From Opitutaceae bacterium (GTDB lineage: Bacteria > Verrucomicrobiota > Verrucomicrobiia > Opitutales > Opitutaceae), in contig JAUYAK010000091.1 in the NCBI GenBank assembly GCA_030693515.1, positions 1 to 64,000 on the forward strand: DNA of 64,000 nucleotides, written 5' to 3'. Of this stretch, positions 34,326 through 42,983 are shown one piece after another; the first letter of the stretch is position 1, and every line of letters begins with the position of its first letter. The translations under genes and the position numbers were made by a program. The notes beneath the pieces are model-generated. The model saw only the letters and a list, made by a program, of their open reading frames with translations. It was not told where the DNA came from and did no database searches.

Positions 34326-35244
34326 TGCGACGGCCGATTTCGTCGCCGCTAAACTCAAGCGGTCGGAATACCTTCGGATCGATACCGATGACCTGCCGTC
34401 CGCGGTTGCGATAGCGTCCACCGAACGGCGCTCGTCTATTCGCGTCGGGAAGACCGAGTTTCGTCCGGAGCAATTCTCCGGCGTCTGGTATCGGCGGCCG
34501 AAGGCGATCGCGTTTCCTGCGCGGCGCGGAAATGCGGAATCGCGCCACGCCGCAGCCGAATACACCGCTGCATTGGAGGGCTTCCTGAGCCTGATTCCGG
34601 AGCAGCGGTGGATCAATCATCCCTCAAGAAATATTCTGTCGGGTCACAAGCTGGAACAGGTGCGACGCGCTCGGGAGACGGGTTTCAACGTGCCCAAGAC
34701 GCTCGTGACGCAGGATGCCGCGGCGCTGCGGAAATTTTGGAAAGTGTGTCGCGGAAAAGTTGTGCTGAAACCGCTGTCCGGCGGTTACCTGGAGCGAGAC
34801 GAGCCGGGCCGGGACACATTGATTTATACCAATCGGTTGCGTGAACAGGATCTGGCGCGAACGGCAGAGATCGCCCGATGCCCAACGCTATTTCAGGAGC
34901 GGATCGCCAAGGAAGCTGATATTCGGATCACGGTCGTGGACGGCGACCTTCAGGCGGTCGAGCTTACCGCCACGGACAGCGGGGAACCTCGCCTCGATAT
35001 CCGGCGAAACAACATGATCGATGTGGTGTATCATCGGACGGTCCTACCGCGCCCGATTGCGTCGAGCATACACCGGATTCTGCGGTCGTATGGCCTGCGG
35101 TTCGCCGCGATCGACATGCTGCGGGATTTTCGCGGGAAATATTATTTCTTGGAGATCAATCCCAACGGCCAATGGGCCTGGCTCGACATGACCGGCGCAA
35201 CGAACACGCGCGATACTCTAATTCGAGCGCTCAAGACGCGGTAG
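34297..35244 (+). CDS. MvdD-type ATP-grasp graspetide ligase
   Basis: 315 residues from GTG 34297, giving the expected N-terminus (V/M)ILILTSRDDATADFV; no ATG is available before the conserved core, and the open frame upstream runs over precursor 2. Diagnostic features: VVLKPLSGGYL (ATP-binding Lys), LFQERIAKEADIRITVVDG, and YYFLEINPNGQWAWL near residues 285-300, the metal-binding signature of microviridin/graspetide macrocyclases. These enzymes phosphorylate Glu/Asp side chains and form omega-ester bonds to Thr/Ser of the precursor core. The overlap with precursor 2 supports one translationally coupled operon. No protease or ABC exporter is encoded nearby, which is unusual. Confidence 0.88.
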   Translation: MILILTSRDDATADFVAAKLKRSEYLRIDTDDLPSAVAIASTERRSSIRVGKTEFRPEQFSGVWYRRPKAIAFPARRGNAESRHAAAEYTAALEGFLSLIPEQRWINHPSRNILSGHKLEQVRRARETGFNVPKTLVTQDAAALRKFWKVCRGKVVLKPLSGGYLERDEPGRDTLIYTNRLREQDLARTAEIARCPTLFQERIAKEADIRITVVDGDLQAVELTATDSGEPRLDIRRNNMIDVVYHRTVLPRPIASSIHRILRSYGLRFAAIDMLRDFRGKYYFLEINPNGQWAWLDMTGATNTRDTLIRALKTR

Positions 35245-35256
35245 GCGCCCCGAACC

Positions 35257-36186
35257 ATGGCCGTCTTTTTGAAACGTCGGTTGTTTCGCGTTTACCTCGG
35301 GCTACGGGCTCGAGCGGATGCCGCAGCGACGCGCGCGTTTGTCTGCGTCGCCCGGATGGCGACGGGCATCAGCATTTCTACGGCCGATGTCCGGGCTAGC
35401 ATGTATTTGGGCCGCCGCCGCTCGCCGGCTTTGCACATAACAGGGAAGAAGGTAACGAGCGAAGCGGTCTCGATGGCAGTAGACCAATTCGAGGAGTCGC
35501 GGACCCGGATCTCCACGGTAGCGGCCAAGGTTAGCACGCTACTTACGGTTACCAGCATAGCCGTTTCGGGAACGCTGACCTCCCTGTCGTTGCTTGGATT
35601 CCCATCGAACGCATTCTTCTACGGCGCGTTTCTCCTCACGATCACGGTGTTTCTTTGCACGGGCTGGTTCCTTTTCAAGTTTCTGGGTGTTGGCCGGAGC
35701 GCAGCTCCCGCTCTTGATCAGGAGTTTTTGGATCTCCAGTCTGGGAAAAAGAAGGCGGCATATATTCGGAATCTTTTGTCGGCGGCGGAACAGAACGATG
35801 CGCGAACCGATTTTCTCGTAGATATCTACAAGGCGGGCAGGCGCATGAGTGTGCTATCCTTCTGCTGCGCTTTGGTGCTCCTTACGCTGGCCGTGAGCGA
35901 TCGCCTTGGTCGTGAAGATCGGTTGATTCTCAAGCTTCGCGCCGATCAGGAATTGGTGGAACTGCTGCGCGGCCCCAGGGGCCAAGCAGGACCGAGCGGT
36001 CAAGCGGGCAAGTCCGGCCCGAAGGGCGACGCCGGCCGGCGTGGGCCCGCTTACGTTCCTTCGTTGGACTTGCGTCTGTTCGAAGAAAATCCGTTCAAGA
36101 CTCCCCGCCGACTGGAACTAGTCATCCCTGCCAGAGATTCTGGCCCTTCAGAAGGGGAGCCCAAGGCAAACGAGCAACGGAAGTGA
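35257..36186 (+). CDS. Membrane protein with collagen-like repeat
   Basis: 309 residues beginning 12 bp after the ligase. Three hydrophobic segments lie at about 93-115, 121-145 and 198-214. Nine uninterrupted Gly-X-Y triplets follow (239-265: GPR GQA GPS GQA GKS GPK GDA GRR GPA), then a C-terminal tail of about 45 residues. A collagen-like stretch next to membrane helices could trimerise the protein. Its position in a graspetide operon lacking a known transporter makes export, display or immunity possible roles, but none is shown. I know of no described family of this layout. ATG 35257 is the first start after the ligase stop. Confidence 0.7.
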   Translation: MAVFLKRRLFRVYLGLRARADAAATRAFVCVARMATGISISTADVRASMYLGRRRSPALHITGKKVTSEAVSMAVDQFEESRTRISTVAAKVSTLLTVTSIAVSGTLTSLSLLGFPSNAFFYGAFLLTITVFLCTGWFLFKFLGVGRSAAPALDQEFLDLQSGKKKAAYIRNLLSAAEQNDARTDFLVDIYKAGRRMSVLSFCCALVLLTLAVSDRLGREDRLILKLRADQELVELLRGPRGQAGPSGQAGKSGPKGDAGRRGPAYVPSLDLRLFEENPFKTPRRLELVIPARDSGPSEGEPKANEQRK

Positions 36187-36847
36187 CATCAGGAGCACAA
36201 TGTTTGGACGCTCCGCCGCAAAGCCAACGGCGCCGGCCGCCACTACGATGAGAAGAAGCCATCGAAGGAAAGGGGTATGCATCGCGCAGCGAGTTGAACC
36301 CATCGATCATATCACGCGATGCCAAAAATGCGCTCTCAATTCAGGAGCCAGAACGACGAGCCGAGCCTGCGTTCCGTTCCCGGCTATCTGGCGTCTGGAT
36401 TCCGCCCTTTGATTCTTCCTAGGCCGGACTCGTGCAAAAGAAGGCAACCACGTCCGAACACAGATAGACACGGATAGATGCCCACCGAAATGGGACGGTG
36501 GGTGGAACGAGCCCGATGACGGTCCGGCAACCCTCACTTCCACTTCCTCCCGCCCGACAAACCGCACCTGCGCGATGGATCCGGAACGCCTCTCAGCCTC
36601 TCCCTACGATCAGTTCGATCCCCTTCGTGGCGGAGGTTGCTTCGCGGGCGGCGTGGAGCGCGACTCTGGTCCGGGTTGGTCTTCGGGCGTTTCTTGGAGA
36701 GCGCGCTGCGAATCGCGCTCCGGGTGTCCTTCCGGCTCGCTGCTCCCCGCTGCGTGGTTTCTGTCGTTCCAGCTCGCTGTTTTTCGGCCGGCCGGCTTGA
36801 ACGACCTCCTAACCGAGAGCGCCTCTCGCTCCGCCGTTAACCCGGAA
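36187..36847. other. 661-bp region without a supported gene
   Basis: Between the convergent ends of the graspetide operon and the leftward four-gene operon. Frames on both strands are open for stretches but composition is Arg/Pro/Ser-rich and not protein-like. No tRNA, clear terminator or repeat was recognised. Confidence 0.5.
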
Positions 36848-37186
36848 TCATTTGCTTCCCCAAGCTTCGCGATCGAACCAATACGCCAGTTCATCGACTG
36901 CCTGCGAAAGCTCCCCCTGTTCATCCTCGGTCAATTTCCGTGCCTTAAGTTCGTATGTGCCGACGCCCTTCGGATCCTCGATACCGGTGGTATCCATGAA
37001 GCCTTCGATCACCTTCACGCAACGGCGCGCATCAGCGTTGAGGCCCTTCCGATCCATGTCGGTGAAACCGAGCGAGCAGGCCTGAAAGGCGCTGGCGATC
37101 GATTTCGCTGCGCCCCCGGCGTGAGGCAGCATCAGAGAACTCCGGGCGACGGAGAGTTTTTCGGCTTGGTAGGAATATTTCAGCAT
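36848..37186 (-). CDS. Small hypothetical protein (112 aa)
   Basis: 112 residues, soluble and mostly helical, with an acidic C-terminal part (KLTEDEQGELSQAVDELAYWFDRE). No recognised domain. It starts 4 bp after the stop of the 180-aa gene and is the last gene of a leftward operon beginning at 41433. The tight spacing suggests a complex with the 180-aa protein. Confidence 0.6.
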   Translation of the reverse strand: MLKYSYQAEKLSVARSSLMLPHAGGAAKSIASAFQACSLGFTDMDRKGLNADARRCVKVIEGFMDTTGIEDPKGVGTYELKARKLTEDEQGELSQAVDELAYWFDREAWGSK

Positions 37187-37190
37187 AAGA

Positions 37191-37733
37191 TCATTTGTGG
37201 ATTTTCTTTGCCGTGTCGCGGAAGCGACGCGCGGTCGAAGGATCCAGACCGCACTCGAGAGCCAACTTGAAGAACTCCTCGGCCGCCGCAGCGGGGTCGA
37301 GACCGTAGGTCTTTATCGCTTGGCGGACGATCTGGTTCAGGTCGGGGTAGTCGCTGTCCGACACGAAGCCACCCGACTCCGTTACGCGTTGCGCGAACGC
37401 GCCGATCGCTGTCGGCGGCAGGTCGGGGCCGAACAGGAAGTAGCGGAGGTATTTCAGGAAGTGCGGATGGGTATAGATGGCGTCGCCCTGGTTTCCGCGC
37501 CGCTCGAACTGGTCCTTCCGCGAATAGTTTTTTCCGAGGTTGAACTCCGGGTCGAAGAAATAGCGGATCCGCGGTTCGGGGATCGCTTTCCGGTCGAGGA
37601 GGGACTTCGTGAGCTGGCAGGCAGCGGTCAACGACGGCAAAGCCTCACTGCCGGTCTGCGTCAGGTCGAAGTCGACTTGAGCCAAGATTTTTTTCTCCGT
37701 GACGGTAAGTTTGAAGGTCGGTTCCTGGGCCAT
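37191..37733 (-). CDS. Hypothetical protein (180 aa)
   Basis: 180 residues from ATG 37731-37733 (MAQEPTFKLTVTEKK). A central segment (IRYFFDPEFNLGKNYSRKDQFERRGNQGDAIYTH, then FLKYLRYFLFGPDLPP) looks conserved and aromatic; the C-terminus is helical and basic. No catalytic motif or membrane helix. It follows the portal-like gene after a 189-bp gap and precedes the 112-aa gene by 4 bp. The in-frame extension up to 37901 is rejected as low-complexity. Function unknown; the position suggests an accessory role in the membrane-protein operon. Confidence 0.6.
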   Translation of the reverse strand: MAQEPTFKLTVTEKKILAQVDFDLTQTGSEALPSLTAACQLTKSLLDRKAIPEPRIRYFFDPEFNLGKNYSRKDQFERRGNQGDAIYTHPHFLKYLRYFLFGPDLPPTAIGAFAQRVTESGGFVSDSDYPDLNQIVRQAIKTYGLDPAAAAEEFFKLALECGLDPSTARRFRDTAKKIHK

Positions 37734-37922
37734 GGCTGGATCTGATAAACAAACACGGGGAGGCTTGGGGCGCAAACCTCCACTGCTGTTCCTTCGCCCG
37801 TCGGCAATCCAAGGGCCAATAGAATTGTAGAGCAGCCCTGAGCGGGCTGCGACTGGTCTCGTCGGCTCCATCGGTTCATCCCCGCGGAAGCTACTGCTCA
37901 TTCCTTCAGGCAGCTTCGGCGC

Positions 37923-38891
37923 CTAGCCGTGGAACGGCTTCATCACCTCGGTGAATGCCATGTTGCCTGAGTGAAGCCGATCGCGGGCGGTGGCAATATC
38001 CGTCAGCGTCGGCAGACCCTCGACTTGGATCGTGGCGGCGAAGCCGACTCGCTCGCCGGCGTGCCGGAGGGTTTGATTCAACTGACCGAGCAGATGTTCA
38101 CGCATCCGCAGCTTAAACGCTTCGAAGTCCAGCTGCATTCGGATCCAATAGTAACTGAGAACCTCGCCGTTGAATGAGCCACGTGCGGTCCAGCCGAGCA
38201 GACGGCCGGCCTCGGCGAGCGCCAGCATCTTGACCTTTTCGTGCCGCGCGAAGTCATACGGCAACCCCTGCGTTTGCGCTTCTGTCATGAACTCCAGGTA
38301 GCGCGCGCGGCCGATCTTGTGCAGAGAGGCCTTGACCGTTCGAACGGTGGCCGCGAGGTCCTCGGGCAGGCTCAGGATCAACATGTCCTCCCGCGAAAGA
38401 GTAATCTCGGTGGCCACGCCGCGCTCAGCGGCCACCTCGGGCGGCACCAATTGCATTAAAGAGCCGTGACGCTCGGTCAACTGCCGGGCGCTCACGTAGG
38501 CGAGTTGAAAACTGGTCGGCGGAGCCGTTTCGTCCTCGGCGAGGTAGACGACTTCGTAGGCACATCGGCCATCGTTCAGCACGTTCGCTACGGTTTTTCG
38601 CAGGAAAGTCCCGAGTCCGCCCGCCAAGCTTCGTTCGCCGCTGCCGTCCAACGACACCGCCAATTCCGCTTCGCGCGCAGCATCGGGGGTCTCCAATCGC
38701 ACGCGGAAGTCCGGGCGAGCCGAGCGGCCGCTCACGGGGAAGATGCCGAGCGCGACGTCTTCATCGAACATCCGGTTGTAGGTGTCGGGCGCCATCAGAT
38801 CCAACGCCGGCGCGTGGGAAGAATAGTAGACCGATTTCCGGCGCTCTACAGAGGGACGCCCGCGGCGAAATTTGGACATCGATCTAGCCAT
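37923..38891 (-). CDS. Portal-like hypothetical protein
   Basis: 322 residues from ATG 38889-38891 (MARSMSKF), overlapping the stop of the 849-aa gene; ATG 38879 is an alternative. Features recalling phage portal proteins: FLRKTVANVLNDGRCAYEVVYL, then LVPPEVA with EITLSREDMLILSLPEDL, like the portal segment preceding the DEMLHI motif, and a C-terminal helical part ending LPTLTDIATARDRLHSGNMAFTEVMKP, like the closing region of portals. No other phage structural genes are present. The resemblance is by eye and weak to moderate; the protein may have an unrelated role with the large membrane protein. Confidence 0.5.
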   Translation of the reverse strand: MARSMSKFRRGRPSVERRKSVYYSSHAPALDLMAPDTYNRMFDEDVALGIFPVSGRSARPDFRVRLETPDAAREAELAVSLDGSGERSLAGGLGTFLRKTVANVLNDGRCAYEVVYLAEDETAPPTSFQLAYVSARQLTERHGSLMQLVPPEVAAERGVATEITLSREDMLILSLPEDLAATVRTVKASLHKIGRARYLEFMTEAQTQGLPYDFARHEKVKMLALAEAGRLLGWTARGSFNGEVLSYYWIRMQLDFEAFKLRMREHLLGQLNQTLRHAGERVGFAATIQVEGLPTLTDIATARDRLHSGNMAFTEVMKPFHG

Positions 38892-41433
38892 GGGCGGCCG
38901 GCGGGTTTTCGCGGTCGAACTCGGCATCGAACGAGCGGATCGCATGGGGTTTGTTCAAGCCCGCGGCTTCCGGGCGTTGGTAAACGTAACGGGACAAGAA
39001 AATATCGTGGGCTTCGAACAAGACGCTCATTGACCGGGCGTAGGCCCGCACGAGCGGGCTGGCATGCACTGGCGCGTCATCCTCGCCGAAATGGTCATAC
39101 CGATCGGTGACGATGCGGCGCTGGCGTAGGAGGCGATCCATGCCATAGTGCCAGCGCGTGCGCAGCGTCGAGCTGGGCTCCTGCCAGAGCGATGGCTCGG
39201 CGATCAGAACAAGCAACGCGATTTGGACGGCGCGCCACGCGGGGTCCGCGTTGCTGGCAAAGCGCTCATCCCAGCAGTGCTTCACCGTGGCCTCGAAGGT
39301 TTTGTTATCCAGTGCGCTGAAAAGCAGGGCATAACCGGAAAGATCGAGCAAATCCTTCACAGGGCTCATCTGGATGATATAGTTGCGGGTTTCCGAGCCC
39401 GGTTTCTTGCCGAGCCGATCCATCGCGAGGAATGCACACGAGAAGTAGGTGGGGAAAACCTGCCCAAATTGCTGCTCGTCGCCTCGCGCCATCGCGTCGA
39501 ACGCCTCGTCGCCGAGCACCGCATAACTGCGGCCGAAATAGTCTGGCCAGTTGCCGCTGGCCGGCAGTGTGACGAGCCGGGCCGCGCACCCGGCCAGTTT
39601 TACCACCAGCTGGTTGCGTAGCGTGGCGATCCGCTTTCGCATGTCGGCCCAATCGACTTTGGGCCATTGGTATTCCTTGCTCCGGTTCTTGGCCGCAAGT
39701 TCGTCGGCCAAGGCCTCGTAGCGTTCGATGTGCTTGGCGAGCTTGTTGCAGGCTTCCAAGCCCCACAAGCAGTTCTCCGCCTCTGCCACCGCGTGCGGCG
39801 CCGGACCAGCCGGAGGCACCGCCCCGAAGCAGCGTTCGGTTTCATCCATGATCCGGGTGACCGATTCATGAAGAAATCGGACCATGCCGAGCGAGACCAT
39901 CTCGACCGGCAGCCAAGCCGGGCTGACGATCTGCCCCTCCACTTTAACCTCAAACTCCAGGCAGCCGCGAAGCCACTCCAGTTGCTCCACGACTTGGCGC
40001 GGAATCGGACCCGGGCCATAAATGGATTGGGCGTCGCCCCAGACCACCCGATTGACCCGGCGCTCCACGGCCGACGCGGACAACTGGTCGATGACACGGA
40101 CCGTGCCAAGGAAGGCTTCGATCACGTTGCAGGATTGCAGCTCGAGGGCTGCCAGAGCCTGGGTGGTGTGATTGAAGTCCGATTCCGTCACGGCCCCAAA
40201 GTCAACGCGTCGACAGCGTTCCAAGATAGGCGCACCCGCGATCCGGGCGACGAGCAGACCTTCGGTGACCGCGCAATTTCGTCCAAAGGTATCCATCACC
40301 TCCCGGAGGTGGTCGGCGAGACGTGCCAAGCCGGGGAAATCGTCCCGGCGACCGAGTTCGGTGGCGATTGCTTCGGTGAGCTTGGCGACATGAGCCTCGA
40401 ACCAGACCAAGTCGGGAATCTGATCGGGCGCGAGCGAGGTGTCGGTCGCGAGTGCAATGTCTAGTTCATGCTGCCGGGCGAGCAGCCAGTCCTTGTGCTT
40501 GTTCGCTCGCTTGAACCAGAAGCTCTTGGACGGGATACGCGATTTTCTTTCCACGTAGAATTTCAGCACCGCCAGAAGCGAGCGTCCCAGATCAACCAAG
40601 CGCCCGCCGCCGGCGTTTTCCGGCTGGGCGGCGATGGCGATAAGATTGCGGTAGCTGTTCAAGGCCTGCTCGGCTCGGCGCTGGTTATGGGCTTGCAACG
40701 AAATCTCATCCCAGCCGAACCGTTCCGGCGTCACGGCTGTGACGGCCCCTGCTAGCTCTTGATTCAGCGATTCAGACAAGGCGGTGGGATCGAACAGGCG
40801 GAACGCGCGTTGCCCCAACGCCCAGAAGCTGAGGATGCTGAACAGCGCCAAAGCCGAGGCGAGCAGGACGTTTAACGGCCCCAGCGTCAGACCGAAGACC
40901 AGCGCGACGAGCATCACGATCGTCGTCGCGGCGAACTGGGCGAGGATCCGGAAATAGAAGCTCCCGACTTGGTCCTGCACGATCAGCGTTCGAATATCAC
41001 CAGGCACCCGAGCATAACCGGTGCTCGCCACCACACTGATGGCGGTGAAATAGAGGGTGAGCATGCCGGCGGAAATCTGGCCCAAGGTCGAAAGGTAGCC
41101 GAGTTGGGCCTCGGCGTTCAGCGTCCAGCCACCCCACGGCCAGTCCAGCGCGGGCCAGAGCACCACGACGTGGCACAGGCCGGCCACGAGCAGAATCGCA
41201 AATAAGGCCGGGACAAAAATCGCCGCGACAAGTTGGCGAAAAATCGAGCCCTGCAATTTCCACGCCGTCAGGCTTTCACCGGAACTCCAGACTTCCCGCC
41301 GGGCGCCGAATAGAACTTTCCCCCACGCGTGCCGGCCGTGCCAAAACCGGCCCCACAAATGCAGCTCAAACGAACGCAAATGAGGAAACCGCCACCAAGC
41401 GTGCCAGCGTCGGGCGGCGTCGATGACTTTCAC
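38884..41433 (-). CDS. Large inner-membrane protein (849 aa)
   Basis: 849 residues. Four hydrophobic segments occupy the N-terminal quarter: about 68-95, 115-140, 160-182 and 186-206, reminiscent of DUF2254-type proteins. The remaining 640 residues form a soluble, helical, Trp-rich domain, presumably cytoplasmic, with no recognised catalytic motif. First gene of the leftward operon; its stop overlaps the start of the portal-like gene. A membrane anchor with a large sensor-like domain and soluble partners resembles abortive-infection designs that end in membrane damage, which is inference from layout only. Confidence 0.65.
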   Translation of the reverse strand: MKVIDAARRWHAWWRFPHLRSFELHLWGRFWHGRHAWGKVLFGARREVWSSGESLTAWKLQGSIFRQLVAAIFVPALFAILLVAGLCHVVVLWPALDWPWGGWTLNAEAQLGYLSTLGQISAGMLTLYFTAISVVASTGYARVPGDIRTLIVQDQVGSFYFRILAQFAATTIVMLVALVFGLTLGPLNVLLASALALFSILSFWALGQRAFRLFDPTALSESLNQELAGAVTAVTPERFGWDEISLQAHNQRRAEQALNSYRNLIAIAAQPENAGGGRLVDLGRSLLAVLKFYVERKSRIPSKSFWFKRANKHKDWLLARQHELDIALATDTSLAPDQIPDLVWFEAHVAKLTEAIATELGRRDDFPGLARLADHLREVMDTFGRNCAVTEGLLVARIAGAPILERCRRVDFGAVTESDFNHTTQALAALELQSCNVIEAFLGTVRVIDQLSASAVERRVNRVVWGDAQSIYGPGPIPRQVVEQLEWLRGCLEFEVKVEGQIVSPAWLPVEMVSLGMVRFLHESVTRIMDETERCFGAVPPAGPAPHAVAEAENCLWGLEACNKLAKHIERYEALADELAAKNRSKEYQWPKVDWADMRKRIATLRNQLVVKLAGCAARLVTLPASGNWPDYFGRSYAVLGDEAFDAMARGDEQQFGQVFPTYFSCAFLAMDRLGKKPGSETRNYIIQMSPVKDLLDLSGYALLFSALDNKTFEATVKHCWDERFASNADPAWRAVQIALLVLIAEPSLWQEPSSTLRTRWHYGMDRLLRQRRIVTDRYDHFGEDDAPVHASPLVRAYARSMSVLFEAHDIFLSRYVYQRPEAAGLNKPHAIRSFDAEFDRENPPAAHG

Positions 41434-42302
41434 CGGCAGAAAATACCCGGCCGCCGCCAGCGTTCATCGCGGCAGAGCATCAATTTTAGGGTGGGTGGGC
41501 GAGAGAGCATGACGAGACCAACAGATCAATCCCGCGACGATATACACAAATTTGGCGCCGAGCCGAGGGTGGAAGTCAGGCGCGACTTTTCTTGCGGCGC
41601 GATCGCGCCCTCACGACGCACGGAGAGCACGCCAAGTCAGCTTTGCGTCCGGCACCCGATGAGTGGGCGTTACTCGCCAGCGTCCCAACTACGCAGCGGA
41701 ACGGCGGCACAACAGTGGACCGTGGTCGAGGCAGATGCAGATCGACGCCCGGCAATGGCCCACGGTGCGGCGCACAATCTCCAACTCCTGAGTTCGGCCC
41801 GCCAACAGGTGATGCGTGATCCGGCGTCGGAAACGGGGGCCGATTGCTATTATCGGTTCGCGGCGGTGGTGTTTCGCCGGCCTCGTGCGGTGGAAGCGGT
41901 GAGTTATCGACCCGGCCGAGCGGACTGTGCGAGATTGCCGCGAACCTTCTGCGATTCTGGCCCCTCCAGCGCCGTCAAGGACACTACGCCTGCGGCGTTC
42001 CTCCTTGACCGCGCCTCCGGGGCGCAGCGTTTCGTTGCGCCGAGTGCCCAGGTAGAATTCCAGCGGCACGTGACAGAACCGATCTCGATCACCTGTCGAT
42101 TCATCGTTGCTCGTCGGTCGGCGAAGTCACGCCGGAGACTGTGACATCTGAAAAGGCCGAGCGGGACATCCGGCGAAAAACGGCGTCACCCTGTCACAGT
42201 AGTTCCGATCCAATTTTGGCCGCCTTCGTTAGCCTCTCCTCTGAAACACGGCTCGTGAGCCACTTCCGGCCACGTGGCACCGTCGCTGCTCGGAGCAACG
42301 CC
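41434..42302. other. 869-bp divergent intergenic region with a repeat
   Basis: Separates the leftward membrane operon from the rightward JAB-SIR2-protease operon. Several long frames are open on both strands but read Arg/Ser/Pro-rich. The segment at about 41985-42040 holds small palindromes and the second copy of the 22-bp repeat. Promoters for both operons must lie here but are not evident. Confidence 0.5.
42002..42023 (+). repeat. 22-bp direct repeat, copy 2
   Basis: Identical to 4838-4859 and in the same orientation. It is flanked on the left by the small palindrome ACGCC-TGC-GGCGT (about 41988-42000) and on the right by CGCAGCG-type short repeats, suggesting a REP-like element. Confidence 0.6.
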
Positions 42303-42983
42303 ATGCTTACCCCAGCTATCCCGTCGTTTGCGTTCCTCACTTCCGGACTCCAATCACCGTCTGCTCCGAAAAACGGTTTGGCTGACCTCGTCGCTACGTT
42401 TGTAACCGCCGCTTTCGATCCGAATCCCGTCGTTGTGGAAAACCTCGGCGAATCCGCCGTGACTTTGACGCGGCGGGCTATTTCAAGTTGTGCCTTGGGC
42501 GATCACCCGCGGCCTTTGCGCCGCACGGTCAATCGCAACCAGTTCCTCGCCGCTTGCTACGTTGAGACGTTGAAGGCCCCCATCGAACACCTGATCGTGG
42601 GTCTCGGACTCAAGCACGGGCGGACGACCAAGATTTCTCGGGTGATGCACACGGTCGGCTCGGTGCGCAGCGTCGATTTCACGCCGGCGATGGTCGCGGC
42701 GATCGATGCACACTACCAGAGTGCTCATGCGGCCGAGGTGTTGCTCTTCCACAACCATCCGCACAACCCGTTCAACGTGCTCTTCGACAACCTCCCGGTC
42801 GCGTCGGCGACGGATCGCCGACTGATGCTCAAGTATGTTCTCCATCCAGTGCATCTCGCGAAGGCGGCGAGCGGGGGCGGAAGGGTGAGGTTCTACATTG
42901 GTGAGAACGAATTCGTCGGCGAATTCACGCAGCCGCACTGGCTGGACTTGTTGCGGGCCCAGTCCGGGGAGGCCGTCGGATGA
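42303..42983 (+). CDS. JAB/RadC-like metalloprotease-fold protein
   Basis: 226 residues from ATG 42303; GTG 42141 would add a Ser/Arg-rich extension that looks non-coding. The JAMM signature is present: LLFHNHPHNP (H150, H152), then after 15 residues S168-x2-D171 in VASATDRR, with a candidate upstream Glu in the 85-100 region. RadC/JAB proteins bind zinc and may hydrolyse isopeptide or peptide bonds; bacterial homologues recur in defence and mobile contexts. Its stop overlaps the SIR2 start as ATGA, so the two are translationally coupled. It may process or deconjugate a partner in this operon, which is inference. Confidence 0.75.
   Translation: MLTPAIPSFAFLTSGLQSPSAPKNGLADLVATFVTAAFDPNPVVVENLGESAVTLTRRAISSCALGDHPRPLRRTVNRNQFLAACYVETLKAPIEHLIVGLGLKHGRTTKISRVMHTVGSVRSVDFTPAMVAAIDAHYQSAHAAEVLLFHNHPHNPFNVLFDNLPVASATDRRLMLKYVLHPVHLAKAASGGGRVRFYIGENEFVGEFTQPHWLDLLRAQSGEAVG

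Noticed and set aside
36498..37270. Overlapping rightward frames of 100 and 231 codons
   Set aside because: Composition is unlike protein, and the right part is antisense to the 112-aa and 180-aa genes of the leftward operon.
37923..38891. A prophage remnant
   Set aside because: The portal-like protein has no terminase, capsid or tail neighbours, and its neighbours are a membrane protein and small soluble proteins, so a prophage call is not supported.
41329..42144. A 271-codon rightward frame in the divergent gap
   Set aside because: Starts inside the 849-aa membrane protein gene on the other strand and is Arg/Ser-rich; the gap also contains repeats. No domain is visible.
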